Shown: positions 53,633 through 62,312, counted from the stretch's first letter. The stretch: 64,000 bases of DNA from Sinorhizobium sp. RAC02 (GCF_001713395.1 NZ_CP016452.1:434001-498000), one strand, 5' to 3'. The notes: generated by a model from the letters alone, not told the origin. Program-made: numbers and translations.

Positions 53633-53802
53633 CGCCTCCTGCTGATCGCAGAAAGGGATCACGAACTCACACACTTGGAAACCTCGCTTATGGGTGTGTC
53701 GCCTAGTGCTTCGCTGTAGGTATCCGTACCAATTGCACACTCTGAGCACGCTTGATACGTTCAACCAAGTATTGTTGAATGACACAAGACGCGAGGCTAC
53801 GA

Positions 53803-54336
53803 ATGCTTCAAATGAATGATCCTATTCATTTAGGCCGGTACTATCTCATCTTTGCAGTGACAAACGCTGTCGTCATTATTGCAGCGTTTGCGGTATGTAT
53901 GAGCTATGAGTTCTGGGTCGGCCAGGTTTCTGGAACGGTTGCAACGGGCATTAATATTGGGCTCATAGTGACTCCTGCTGTATTTGTCGCATCTCGGTTT
54001 GTTGCAGACCAAGGCCGGGTTCCCTCCGATAGGGAGCGTTCTAAGCTGGCCGGCGCGAGCTTGCTCTTGGCCATCCTTACCTCGCTTATCGCCACAGTAC
54101 TCCTGATTTGCGGGGCTTTGTTTTCCGCCCTTGGCCTCGCCCCACTTTCTGTCTACGGACAGGCTATTGCGGACCTCTGGCAAGCATTTTTCACGTCTGG
54201 ACCAATCGGCAGTCCCACTTTCTGGATCCTATTTACAACGACTACCCTGTTAGCACTTTTTATTATATTGCGGACTTATCATTTTGCCTACGGACGCCTC
54301 GCCCGGCGGTTTCTGCAGCAGCGCTTGCGCAATTAG
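53803..54336 (+). CDS. Membrane protein, ABZJ_00895-like family
   Basis: The 177-residue protein has four predicted membrane helices (YYLIFAVTNAVVIIAAFAVC; INIGLIVTPAVFVASRFVAD; KLAGASLLLAILTSLIATVL; SPTFWILFTTTTLLALFIIL) and the FVADQGRVPSDRERSKL loop after helix two, which recalls the ABZJ_00895 family. Function unknown. CGAGG six bases before ATG 53803 supports that start over the ATG at 53779. The gene is visibly less GC-rich than the core genes and lies alone between IS remnants, so it may be imported cargo. Confidence 0.65.
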   Translation: MLQMNDPIHLGRYYLIFAVTNAVVIIAAFAVCMSYEFWVGQVSGTVATGINIGLIVTPAVFVASRFVADQGRVPSDRERSKLAGASLLLAILTSLIATVLLICGALFSALGLAPLSVYGQAIADLWQAFFTSGPIGSPTFWILFTTTTLLALFIILRTYHFAYGRLARRFLQQRLRN

Positions 54337-54468
54337 CAGTGCTGCCAGTTGTTGTTTGCTTGGCGGGTAGTGGCTCTGTCGAGCTGAAACTACGCAACGA
54401 CTACAGCAATTGAGGGCGTTGGTGCACGGATCGTTTATCGTTCTTGGTGTCGGCGAGCAGCAATCTCC

Positions 54469-54597
54469 ATGGCTTGGATCGCGCGGGCGAAGACCGCCGA
54501 ATTGACGCCACGCCAGCCGGGCGGTCGATGCACGTCCAGTCTCGATGCATATGAGACTTTCATCGTCGGCCTGATCGACGAGCGCAAAGACATCACA
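54469..54597 (+). mobile_element. 5' fragment of an IS630-family transposase
   Basis: The frame reads MAWIARAKTAELTPRQPGGR then SSLDAYETFIVGLIDERKDI, which aligns with the N-terminal helix-turn-helix region of the IS630 transposase encoded at 57268-58116. It stops after DERKDIT and runs into an IS5 tail. No catalytic residues are present. Confidence 0.75.
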
Positions 54598-54711
54598 CGG
54601 GTAGGCGAGCAGTCGGTGCGGACTTGCGGCACTGCAAGCGCGACGACAAATTCCTCGCATCTATTCAACTCGTCTCAATCCGCATCAGGTTGCGGAGTTA
54701 TGAGTCGGTGA
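54598..54711 (+). mobile_element. 3' tail of an IS5-family transposase
   Basis: One frame reads RDDKFLASIQLVSIRIRLRS then YESVS and a stop, the C-terminal end of an IS5 transposase (compare FLASVQL in the remnant at 52912). It directly follows the IS630 fragment and ends at the TA target of the intact IS5 element. Confidence 0.7.
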
Positions 54712-54715
54712 GCTA

Positions 54716-55560
54716 GGTAGGGGACTTATTCAAATTCTTGTCAAGATTGGATGATTCTGTTTCGGAATGGGTCTTGGGGCATGGAGGAAACCATGCGCGA
54801 TCTCTTCTGGCTATCGGATGAAGCCTGGGCGGCATTGGAGCCGCACTTGCCGAAGAACCAGCCGGGCAAACCCCGGGTGGATGACCGACGTGTCATCAGT
54901 GGCATCCTGCACATCCTGAAAACGGGTGTGCGCTGGCGGGACGTGCCACCGCAATACGGTCCGGCGAAAACGATCTATAACCGGTATGCCCGATGGGCGC
55001 GGCGCGGTATCTGGCAGCGCATCTTCGCCAAGGTAGCCGCTGCCGGATCGATCCCTGATGAACTGATGCTCGACAGCTCTCATGTGAAAGCCCACCGCTC
55101 TGCATCCGGCGGAAAAGGGGGGAGTGGACGCAAGCGGTCGGGGTCTCGCGTGGCGGGAGAACAACGAAAATCCATTGTATGGCCGATACTTGCGGCCGGA
55201 TCGTTGCCGTCGCCCTGACGCCAGGAAACATCGCGGACATCTCCATGGCCCAGCCCATGCTGGAAGTTATCTCACCGACCCGCCGCCTGATCGCCGACAA
55301 GGCCTACGATGCCGATCGGCTGCGGCTTTGGCTCGACCAACGAGGGATCGAGGCCGTCATCCCCGGGCGGGCGAGTCGTGACGTAACTTACCCGCTCAAT
55401 CGGGCTGCCTACAGGCGTCGCAACATCATTGAGCGCATGTTTGGCAGACTCAAGAACTGGAAGCGCATCGCAACGCGATACGACCGCCTCGCTGTCCACT
55501 ATCTCGCCGCCATTGCCCTTGTTGCTCTTGCAACGCAGTGGCTTAAATGAGTCCCCTACC
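54716..55560 (+). mobile_element. Complete IS5-family element (845 bp, IS427-like) with TA target duplication
   Basis: Terminal repeats GGTAGGGGACT (54716-54726) and AGTCCCCTACC (55550-55560), extended to 16 of 18 matches, enclose two overlapping frames. TA flanks both ends (54714-54715 and 55561-55562). It is inserted at the end of an older IS5 tail. An IS701 copy begins three bases after its right end. Confidence 0.9.
54781..55550 (+). CDS. IS5-family transposase made by a -1 ribosomal frameshift (OrfAB)
   Basis: The first frame (54781-55218) gives MEETMRDLFWLSDEAWAALE, GVRWRDVPPQYGPAKTIYNR and DELMLDSSHVKAHRSASGGK. The second (ending 55550) gives VSRGGRTTKIHCMADTCGRI, RRLIADKAYDADRLRLWLDQ and RRRNIIERMFGRLKNWKRIA. 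The first Asp of the DDE set is in frame one (LDSS) and the others in frame two. An A4G6 run at 55113-55122 (A AAA GGG GGG) lies just before the switch and allows a -1 slip. Coordinates span the fused product. Confidence 0.85.
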
Positions 55561-55563
55561 TAA

Positions 55564-56981
55564 CACTACTTTGGCAGATTCGGGCAAGGCTGGTTTGAGA
55601 TGATTTGTGCTCTCTTCGTTGGGGGCGCGATATGGCAGATTGGGATACGGAGCTTTCGACCTTTTTGCAGCCATTTCTGGACAAGCTCGGACACAAGAAG
55701 CGGCGACAGATGTGCCCTCTTTACGTCTCCGGGCTCATTGGTCCCGGTGACCGCAAGAGTATCGAGCCGATGGCGGAACGGTTTGCTCCAGGCCAGTACG
55801 ACCGCCTGCACCATTTCATTTCCGATGGCCTTTGGAATGCTGTTCCTCTTGAGACCGAGCTTGCGCTGCAGGCGGACAGGATCGTTGGCGCGTTAGATGC
55901 GTTTCTGGTGATCGATGATACCGGCCTTCCCAAGAAAGGCGACCAATCGGTCGGGGTCGCGCCGCAATACGCTTCGATGCTGGGCAAGAGGGCAAATTGC
56001 CAGACGCTGGTGTCGGTGACGCTTGCGCGAGACGAGGTTCCCGTTCCGGTTGGCTTGCGTCTGTTTTTGCCCGAGAGCTGGACCAGCGACACGGAGCGGA
56101 TGGCCAAGGCCGGGGTTCCCGATGCCATGCGGACATCTCGCACGAAGCCGGAGATCGCTCTTAACGAGATCGATCGGTTGATCGCGGCTGGTGTCCGGTT
56201 TGGCACAGTGCTGGCTGACGCAGGCTACGGCCTGTCGGCGACCTTCCGCCAGGGGCTAAGTGGACGTGGCCTCACCTGGGCGGTCGGCATCCCCAAGCAT
56301 CAAAAGGTCTATCCCCATGATGTCGAATTGATCTTTCCCATCTCCGGTCATGGTCGCCCACGCAAGCATCCGATCCCCGACATTCTGTCGGTTGCGGCCG
56401 AAACGGTGTTAGCACCTGCAAATTGGAAAAAGGTCAGTTGGCGCCGTGGCACGAAAGGCCGCCTCGCGGCACGCTTTGCCGCATTGCGCATCCGGATCGC
56501 CGACGGCACGCCCCAGCGCATTCTCGACAAGGGACAGCAACACATGCCGGGCGAGGAAGCCTGGCTGGTTGGCGAGTGGCGATCAAACGATGAGCGCAAA
56601 TACTACCTGTCCAACTTGCCGGCTAACGCCACGTTGAAAGCGCTGGCGGCCGCCATCAAGGCGAGATGGGTTTGTGAGCAAGCGCATCAGCAGATGAAAG
56701 AGGAACTCGGCCTCGACCACTTCGAAGGCCGATCATGGCAAGGACTACATCGGCACGCTCTGATGACGATGATCGCCTATGCTTTCCTCCAGCACCAGAG
56801 ACTGCAGACTGCAAAGCGGGAAAAAAAAGAAGCGACAAGTACGCAAGGGGCCGCCTGAGCCCACCTTGCCTGCTATCCGTCGAGCCGTCATCAGCGCACT
56901 CGCCAGACCCATGACGACAATCCGGTGTCCCCACTGCAAAGGGCAAATTAGAACCGCAGAATCAGTTCTGCCAAAGTAGTG
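55564..56981 (+). mobile_element. IS701-family element, copy 3 (complete, 1418 bp)
   Basis: Perfect 15-bp inverted repeats CACTACTTTGGCAGA (55564-55578) and TCTGCCAAAGTAGTG (56967-56981) bound this copy. Flanks are CTAA on the left and CTAG on the right, close to but not an identical four-base duplication of a CTAR target. It provides the reference for the truncated copies 1 and 2, with which it shares its left part with no difference I could find. Confidence 0.92.
55632..56858 (+). CDS. IS701-family transposase
   Basis: The 408-residue protein starts MADWDTELSTFLQPFL and has a DDE_5-like core: FLVIDDTGLPKKGDQSVGVA with the first Asp, FGTVLADAGYGLSATFRQGL with the second, and KARWVCEQAHQQMKEELGLD with the catalytic Glu region, ending FLQHQRLQTAKREKKEA. 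The ATG at 55632 follows GGGGGCGCG; a GTG at 55605 is in frame. It is the only full-length copy and may drive movement of ends elsewhere in the genome. Confidence 0.93.
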   Translation: MADWDTELSTFLQPFLDKLGHKKRRQMCPLYVSGLIGPGDRKSIEPMAERFAPGQYDRLHHFISDGLWNAVPLETELALQADRIVGALDAFLVIDDTGLPKKGDQSVGVAPQYASMLGKRANCQTLVSVTLARDEVPVPVGLRLFLPESWTSDTERMAKAGVPDAMRTSRTKPEIALNEIDRLIAAGVRFGTVLADAGYGLSATFRQGLSGRGLTWAVGIPKHQKVYPHDVELIFPISGHGRPRKHPIPDILSVAAETVLAPANWKKVSWRRGTKGRLAARFAALRIRIADGTPQRILDKGQQHMPGEEAWLVGEWRSNDERKYYLSNLPANATLKALAAAIKARWVCEQAHQQMKEELGLDHFEGRSWQGLHRHALMTMIAYAFLQHQRLQTAKREKKEATSTQGAA

Positions 56982-57254
56982 CTAGTCCTTCAGGCCATCA
57001 ACGCCGAGAATTGAGCCCTGTGAACCTTCCCCCAACGCGGAGAGCGACGGGGGCGACGGAGTGATCCATCTGCGGGCAGGCCAAGTGTGCGAACCGTTTC
57101 CCCGGTATCGCGTGCCCGCTCAAACTGTAGGCAGGCAGATCTCTTTGCAACGCGCGGCTCTCGCGAGTACGCTTTTCCAACTGGCCTCAAATCCGATGTC
57201 TGATTGTCAGAACCAAATCCGAGGCCACAAAATTAATCTGCCAATGTAGTGCTA
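56982..57254. other. Non-coding stretch ending in a second IS701-like right end
   Basis: No convincing gene is present; two overlapping minus-strand frames of 60-66 codons lack family features. The stretch ends CTGCCAATGTAGTGCTAG (57233-57250 region), which matches the right terminus of IS701 copy 3, CTGCCAAAGTAGTGCTAG, with one change. The left-hand sequence of an IS701 is absent. It may be the end of a related, deleted element. Confidence 0.5.
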
Positions 57255-58202
57255 GAGCACGTCCGGTTTAATCCGGTTCATATCCGGCAGCCCTGAAGTA
57301 GTTGGCGCATTCGGCGGGGGTAAACAGGTCGATGATGGAACTGGCGGCGTTCCAAAGAGCCGAAATGGTTCGTTCGGCCCTTGCCCGCATCAACGCTTTG
57401 AGCTTTGCGAATGCGTTTTCGATGGGGTTGAAGTCGGGTCTGTAGGGCGGCAGGTAGAACAGGCTCGCGCCCGCCGCTTCGATGGCGTCGCGCACACCGG
57501 CGGCCTTGTGGGCGGGCAAGTTGTTCATGATGACAACATCGCCTGCGGCGAGCGTGGGAACCAGCACCTGCTCGACATAGGCGCGGAACACGTTGCCGTT
57601 CATGGCTCCGTCGTAGACGAAGGGAGCGGTCATGCCGGTCAGCCGGAGCGCGCCGGTGGAGGTCGTGGTTTTCCAATGGCCGTGCGGCACACCGGCCTGG
57701 CAGCGCTCGCCGCAGGGCGCACGTCCGCGCAGGCGCGCCATCTTGGTCGACAGGCCGGTCTCATCGATGAAGACCAGCTTGGCCGGATCGAGATCAGGCT
57801 GGCTGTCGAACCAGGCGCGACGGCGCTTCAGGATATCGGGGCGATCCTGCTCCAGTGCATGTGCGGACTTTTTTTGAATGTCCACCCGTGGCTCCTCGAT
57901 CATCCCGACGATGAAGTCTGAATATCCGTCGAGGCGCGAGCCGCGCCGTCGCCCTTGAGGGCGCGGTGTCCGTTCGCCGATCTTCGCCCGTGCGATCCAG
58001 CGGATCGCGCTCGATATTCCAACACCGAACCGGGCTGCCGCCTGCCGGGCCGATGCCCCTTCATCCGCAGCTTTCAAGACACGCAACCGCAAATCCCTGC
58101 TCAGCGCTCCGGCCATAACCAACCTCCGTCAAAGCGGATGTTGAATCAGAAATCAGCCAGCGCGTCACATCACAATCGATTCATGGATCCCCGGACGTGC
58201 TC
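57255..58202 (-). mobile_element. IS630-family element (948 bp, internally deleted)
   Basis: Perfect inverted repeats GAGCACGTCCGG (57255-57266) and CCGGACGTGCTC (58191-58202) are flanked by TA on both sides, the IS630 target duplication. The single transposase gene is on the minus strand. The element is about 110 bp shorter than expected for this group, which fits the missing segment in the transposase. It sits in the CTAG flank of the IS701-like right end. Confidence 0.9.
57268..58116 (-). CDS. Defective IS630-family transposase
   Basis: The 282-residue protein has the N-terminal helix-turn-helix (AGALSRDLRLRVLKAADEGA), the first DDE Asp in KLVFIDETGLST, and the Glu in PDFNPIENAFAKLK. The second Asp is changed: VVIMNNLPAHK where the family has VIMDNLPAHK. 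Between FIVGMIEE and KKSAHALEQD about 35-40 residues of the DNA-binding region are missing, compared with relatives and with the fragment at 54469. GGAGG lies five bases before ATG 58116. Transposition is unlikely. Confidence 0.85.
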   Translation of the reverse strand: MAGALSRDLRLRVLKAADEGASARQAAARFGVGISSAIRWIARAKIGERTPRPQGRRRGSRLDGYSDFIVGMIEEPRVDIQKKSAHALEQDRPDILKRRRAWFDSQPDLDPAKLVFIDETGLSTKMARLRGRAPCGERCQAGVPHGHWKTTTSTGALRLTGMTAPFVYDGAMNGNVFRAYVEQVLVPTLAAGDVVIMNNLPAHKAAGVRDAIEAAGASLFYLPPYRPDFNPIENAFAKLKALMRARAERTISALWNAASSIIDLFTPAECANYFRAAGYEPD

Positions 58203-58519
58203 TAGGTCTAGTTGAAGAACGATGGCAGCCATAAATTTGCGGCGGCCATTAAAAAAAATGCGGAGAACGATTTTCGGGTTTTATCGTACCACACATACCG
58301 CCAACTATCGGCACGCTGGCGATGGGCTACGATACCAACGGCAACATGGCGAGCGATGGCGAACACCACGCGGAGAAGCAGCACGGCCATGCCTCCGCCG
58401 AAACGACGCGTAGCTGTCAGCGACGACGTCACAGATTGAGGGTAACCCTCATAAAGGCGGCACGGCTATAGAAATCTCTACAGGGTATAGCCGGTCCAAC
58501 AACGCCCACTTCGGGCGAT
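58203..58519. other. Intergenic stretch with only a weak small frame
   Basis: About 300 bases between IS630 and the DUF2269 gene. A plus-strand frame at 58212-58439 could encode 75 residues (MKNDGSHKFAAAIKKN...), but it lacks a clear ribosome site or family features and the latter half looks like out-of-frame coding debris. No terminator was identified with confidence. Confidence 0.4.
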
Positions 58520-59002
58520 CTAGAACAGATCGAAAGAGGGCTTTGCGAGCATCAGCCAGAGAATACCGATTACCGCGAAGAAGGCCGGAAAGCCGCAGGC
58601 GAACCAGATGCGGTAGAGGAGAAAATACGCCGGGGGAAGTGTTTCGTTTCCGGCCGCCGCCGCGCGGGCAAGGTTCCTGAGGCTGATCTGGATGGCTACG
58701 ACCGGCAGCCAGAACAAACCGGTCAGGACATAGAGAAGGAGCGATATGACGATCCAGCCTTCAGAAAGCGACCATCCAATCTCGCGGGCGAGCAGGTATC
58801 CCGTAATCGGCTGAAGGACAACAGCGGTGGCGGTGAAGAGGGTATCTGCGATTACGACTGTTCCCGCGACATGGGCGATCAGGACGGGATTGCGTGTCCG
58901 GTGCGCGATGACCATGAAGAAGGCGATGCCCGCGCCGGTGCCGAACAGGACCGCTACACCCGCGACATGCAGCAGCCGCAATACGTCCAGCCATACTGGC
59001 AT
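58520..59002 (-). CDS. DUF2269 family integral membrane protein
   Basis: The 160-residue protein has four membrane helices and the DUF2269 pattern: LRLLHVAGVAVLFGTGAGIA at the start, then a polar HRTRNPVLIAHVAGTVVIAD loop, and ITGYLLAREIGWSLSEGWIV. Function unknown. It overlaps the upstream gene by one base (TGATG) and is the last gene of a three-gene operon with an SDR/DoxX-like protein and a histidine kinase. Confidence 0.82.
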   Translation of the reverse strand: MPVWLDVLRLLHVAGVAVLFGTGAGIAFFMVIAHRTRNPVLIAHVAGTVVIADTLFTATAVVLQPITGYLLAREIGWSLSEGWIVISLLLYVLTGLFWLPVVAIQISLRNLARAAAAGNETLPPAYFLLYRIWFACGFPAFFAVIGILWLMLAKPSFDLF

Positions 59003-60303
59003 CAGCGCTCCTCCAGTATTGCAATGGCGATGCCTGCGAGCATCATCGACGGTAGCACCTTGACGAAGGGGCCGAGCGGATCGAGCCAGAGATCTGGTGT
59101 TAGGATCGTTCCGCTCGTCAGATAAGCCACCGAGAGGGCCAGCATGCCGGCCAGCGCACGACGCGCCCACGGCCGGTACAGAACGGCGATGCCCAGCACG
59201 ATATCGACGGCGCAGGTGAGAAAAGTTGCGAGCGAGGCGGCTGCCGTCGGCATGAAGGGCAGGAGGTGTGAGGCCGCGCGAGCGGGATCGAGGAGCGGTA
59301 TCAGCCCCGACAGTACCCAGAACGCCGACAGGATGACGACGATCAGCGGTTTGAGCAGGTAGAGCCGCGCGAACCAGAGGTCCTGCACGCCCGCCGGATG
59401 GCGCTTGAGGGTTTCTGTCGCGTTCATCAAGACCATATCGCCTGGTAAGGCGCCCTGACGCCCGGCCGAGACACCGCCGGCCATGACGGCCATCGCTGTA
59501 GAACGCAGTGGGGACCGCCAGCCCAGCCTGCCCGCGAGATCAGCGAGCGCGCTGACTGGTCCGGCAAGAAAGCCGGGAAGCGGCAGAATGCGGGCCGGCG
59601 CAAGCCCCAGCCACGTGCGATGCAGTATCACCAGATCGCGAAAACGCATGATTTCAGGCGCTGCGAGATCATAGTCGCCATTGGCGGGGATCACGCCGGC
59701 AACGGCGCTCGCGACAAAGGTCGCAACATCGTCGACCGAAACGGTGGCGACGGGATTGTCGGCGTAAGCGAGGGGGATCGGTCCCGGCAGTGCCGCAAGC
59801 GATCGCAGTAGCGCCGTGCCGCCGAAGGCATTGCGGCCGATGACGACGGCAGGGCGCAGGATGACATACGGCACGCCGCTTTCGGTGAGCGCGCGATCCG
59901 CCGCCCGCTTGGTGCCGAGGAACGCCGTTTCGGCGCCGGCATCCGCCGTGTTGGCGGAAATCTGGACGATGAGGCGAATACCCGTCTGCTCCGCAGCCGC
60001 GTAGAGCGCCAACATTGCGCGCTCCTGCGTCGCGGCAAGATCATCATAGAGGCTGTCCTGCAGGGCACCGGCGCAATTGACGATGATATCCTGGCCGTGG
60101 AGAACCGGGAACCAATCATTCGCGCGGCCGAGATCGCCGAGGTCGGCCCTCAACCACCGGATACCGGGATGCCGGTTCGCAACGTGATCGAGCTTCCGCC
60201 CAAGTCCGGTGACGACACAGTCCTCGTCGTGAAGCCTCTGGGCGATGACGGAGCCAATGAATCCCGTGGCACCCAGCACCAAAACCTTGCTGCGTTCACT
60301 CAT
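59002..60303 (-). CDS. NAD(P)-binding SDR protein fused to a DoxX-like membrane domain
   Basis: The 433-residue protein has an N-terminal Rossmann domain (SKVLVLGATGFIGSVIAQRL, then IIVNCAGALQ and PYVILRPAVVIG) of the extended/atypical SDR type, followed by a C-terminal half with four membrane helices (LLKPLIVVILSAFWVLSGLI; AVDIVLGIAVLYRPWARRAL) resembling DoxX-like domains. It may act on a membrane-linked substrate. ATG 60303 overlaps the histidine kinase stop (ATGA); a GTG at 60324 is possible. Confidence 0.82.
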   Translation of the reverse strand: MSERSKVLVLGATGFIGSVIAQRLHDEDCVVTGLGRKLDHVANRHPGIRWLRADLGDLGRANDWFPVLHGQDIIVNCAGALQDSLYDDLAATQERAMLALYAAAEQTGIRLIVQISANTADAGAETAFLGTKRAADRALTESGVPYVILRPAVVIGRNAFGGTALLRSLAALPGPIPLAYADNPVATVSVDDVATFVASAVAGVIPANGDYDLAAPEIMRFRDLVILHRTWLGLAPARILPLPGFLAGPVSALADLAGRLGWRSPLRSTAMAVMAGGVSAGRQGALPGDMVLMNATETLKRHPAGVQDLWFARLYLLKPLIVVILSAFWVLSGLIPLLDPARAASHLLPFMPTAAASLATFLTCAVDIVLGIAVLYRPWARRALAGMLALSVAYLTSGTILTPDLWLDPLGPFVKVLPSMMLAGIAIAILEER

Positions 60304-61898
60304 CGGGATATCGTCTCGTTGCACACAGCAAGAGGGAGGACCACGGTGAAGATTGCCCCCTTTGCATTTTCTCGGTTGGCCGCCCGGATGTTCCCTCCAA
60401 TCCGGGTAAGCATCCTCTTACTAAGCGACAGCCCTAGCCCGGTACCAGCGCTTTTAGTTGTAAAGAGAGGGCTAAAAAGATTCAGAAGTACGTTTTTGTC
60501 TAGTCCTATACCGGCGTCGACAACTGATATTTCTGCCGATGAATCGTTAAGCGCCACAGATATCCATATCTTTTTTTCCGATACGGTGAGTCCGTTCATC
60601 GCTTGTTTCGCATTTAGAACGAGGTTTCGCAAAACGTGTTCGAGCTCAATACTGCTTGCCCGAACAAAGATGGGCCTTCGATGGGTTTCCATCGAAATAG
60701 TTGCTCCTGCTTGGACCACGTCAATCTCAAGATAGGGACAAACGCCTTGGAGGAATTCATTGATCTCAAGGGTTTCATCCTCCAGTGCTGTACGCGTGAT
60801 ATAGTTGTTAATGCGCTGGAAAATGGCCTTGGTCCGCTTTGCATCAGAAACCGTCTTGGCGAGAACCTTCCGAAGTTGGTGATGGTTTGTGGGCGAGGAA
60901 CTCAGAATTTGCTCGGAAACCTGCGCCTGGAGCAAAATGGCTGAGATCGGTTGCGTGAGCTCGTGCACAATGCTCGCTGCCATCTCGCCGATTTCGCTTA
61001 TCCGCGTCGCTTTCACCACCATCGCACTTCTTTCTAGTGCGCTGTTGCGTAGATCGGCCAAATGCTTGGCCTTCTTTAGCGCATGCGCGTTTAGTGTGAT
61101 TTTTCCAATAAAGACGCCCAGGCTTAAGAACAGCGCGACTAGCGACATGATGCGGATGACGACACCTTGCGGCAGCAAATCCGAAAAAGCTAGATCCCTG
61201 TCTAGGTGGACCTCGAAATAGCCTTTGTGCTTATTAACATCGAAGTCGTGATATAAATCCCGATGGAACAGGTTCAATATTGTTCCCGATGGTTTGTGAG
61301 TATGCTCCTGCATTCGGAAAACAGAAACCCCCTTAATCTGCAATTCAACAGAAATATAATTCTTAAATTCCTCTCGTTCAAAGTATTTTCTCATGTTGTG
61401 GACGACAACATAAACGAACGCGCCATTGTCATCGTTGGCTCTGATTAAAGTGTAGACGATGCCTCCCATCAGTCTGGATGGAATCGTCCTCAATCCACTT
61501 GCCACGAGACCAGATGCGGCGTTCTCTATCTCCGCTCGCTGCACAGAACTAACGCTTGTCGGTATTGAACTGACGGGCGACAGGCTGACCCCGCGTCTTG
61601 ACCTATCAACATCGTATGACAAGACATGCAGAACTGCTGGCTCATTCAGCATGTATGCCTCCGCGACGTGCTCGAAGGCTTCGCGTCTAACCTCAAAGCG
61701 CAGCCTGGATAGGGCAGCAAAGGAGTTCATCTGCGCGTGGACCCGGACACAAATCTCTCTGAAAGCAGCTTCGATCGCCGTGGCTTCGTGCGCAAATCTA
61801 CCTGATATTTCCCGATATGACTGGTCGGCATAGATCAGAAGGACGACCAAACTGACAAACAACCAGCTTACAATCGCGCCGATCAGGAGCTTAATCAT
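60300..61898 (-). CDS. Membrane sensor histidine kinase
   Basis: The 532-residue protein has a membrane helix at the N-terminus, a periplasmic sensor region of about 220 residues, a second helix (IMSLVALFLSLGVFIGKITL), the H-box MAASIVHELTQPISAILL (His about residue 312), N-box HVLRNLVLNAKQAM, G1 VVDAGIGLD, F/G2 FTTKSAGTGLGLSLSKRM. I chose ATG 61898; a TTG at 61922 adds eight residues. The H-box with ELTQPI is of the FixL/DctB-like class. The probable partner is the divergent FixJ-type regulator. Confidence 0.9.
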   Translation of the reverse strand: MIKLLIGAIVSWLFVSLVVLLIYADQSYREISGRFAHEATAIEAAFREICVRVHAQMNSFAALSRLRFEVRREAFEHVAEAYMLNEPAVLHVLSYDVDRSRRGVSLSPVSSIPTSVSSVQRAEIENAASGLVASGLRTIPSRLMGGIVYTLIRANDDNGAFVYVVVHNMRKYFEREEFKNYISVELQIKGVSVFRMQEHTHKPSGTILNLFHRDLYHDFDVNKHKGYFEVHLDRDLAFSDLLPQGVVIRIMSLVALFLSLGVFIGKITLNAHALKKAKHLADLRNSALERSAMVVKATRISEIGEMAASIVHELTQPISAILLQAQVSEQILSSSPTNHHQLRKVLAKTVSDAKRTKAIFQRINNYITRTALEDETLEINEFLQGVCPYLEIDVVQAGATISMETHRRPIFVRASSIELEHVLRNLVLNAKQAMNGLTVSEKKIWISVALNDSSAEISVVDAGIGLDKNVLLNLFSPLFTTKSAGTGLGLSLSKRMLTRIGGNIRAANRENAKGAIFTVVLPLAVCNETISR

Positions 61899-61928
61899 CT
61901 TATTCAACAAAAGGCTCAGCAACTCATC

Positions 61929-62108
61929 TTACGGTATACGGATAAGGCGTGCACCGATCTCGCGCAAATCCGGTACGCATTGCCCCGCTTCCTCTCCAAA
62001 CGAGGGCAGCATAGAGCCGGAATCTATAAGCATCCTAATCGCAAATACAATGCGTGACCTGCGACGAGGCAACGGGCGGATTCTATCGACTTGGTCGACC
62101 ATGGTCAT
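61929..62108 (-). CDS. Possible small gene ahead of the histidine kinase
   Basis: A frame of 59 codons from ATG 62108 (MTMVDQVDRIRPLPRRRSRI...), or 64 from a GTG at 62123, ends six bases before the first possible kinase start. The close spacing suggests either a translated leader or a small upstream gene. No family or ribosome site is recognised; the rest of the 61899-62312 divergent promoter region shows no other feature I can support. Confidence 0.25.
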   Translation of the reverse strand: MTMVDQVDRIRPLPRRRSRIVFAIRMLIDSGSMLPSFGEEAGQCVPDLREIGARLIRIP

Positions 62109-62312
62109 AGCTTGGGAGGACACGCCATTCGTAGTTCTACCTAGGCCGGTACGCTTGCAAAACGGTCATAGTACGCGCTAGAACCGGCCTTTGTTTGATG
62201 TCTGGTGGCAGGAGACATCCCTGATCGCGTGTGGGCTCATCGTCGAATGGATGGACACACGAAACCGGCAATCTGTCGCTTCACCCAACAACTATCGAAA
62301 TGGTACTTTTGA

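Noticed and set aside
58212..58439. A 75-codon frame downstream of IS630 as a gene.
   Set aside because: No clear ribosome site, no family features and composition like out-of-frame debris; recorded only as intergenic content.
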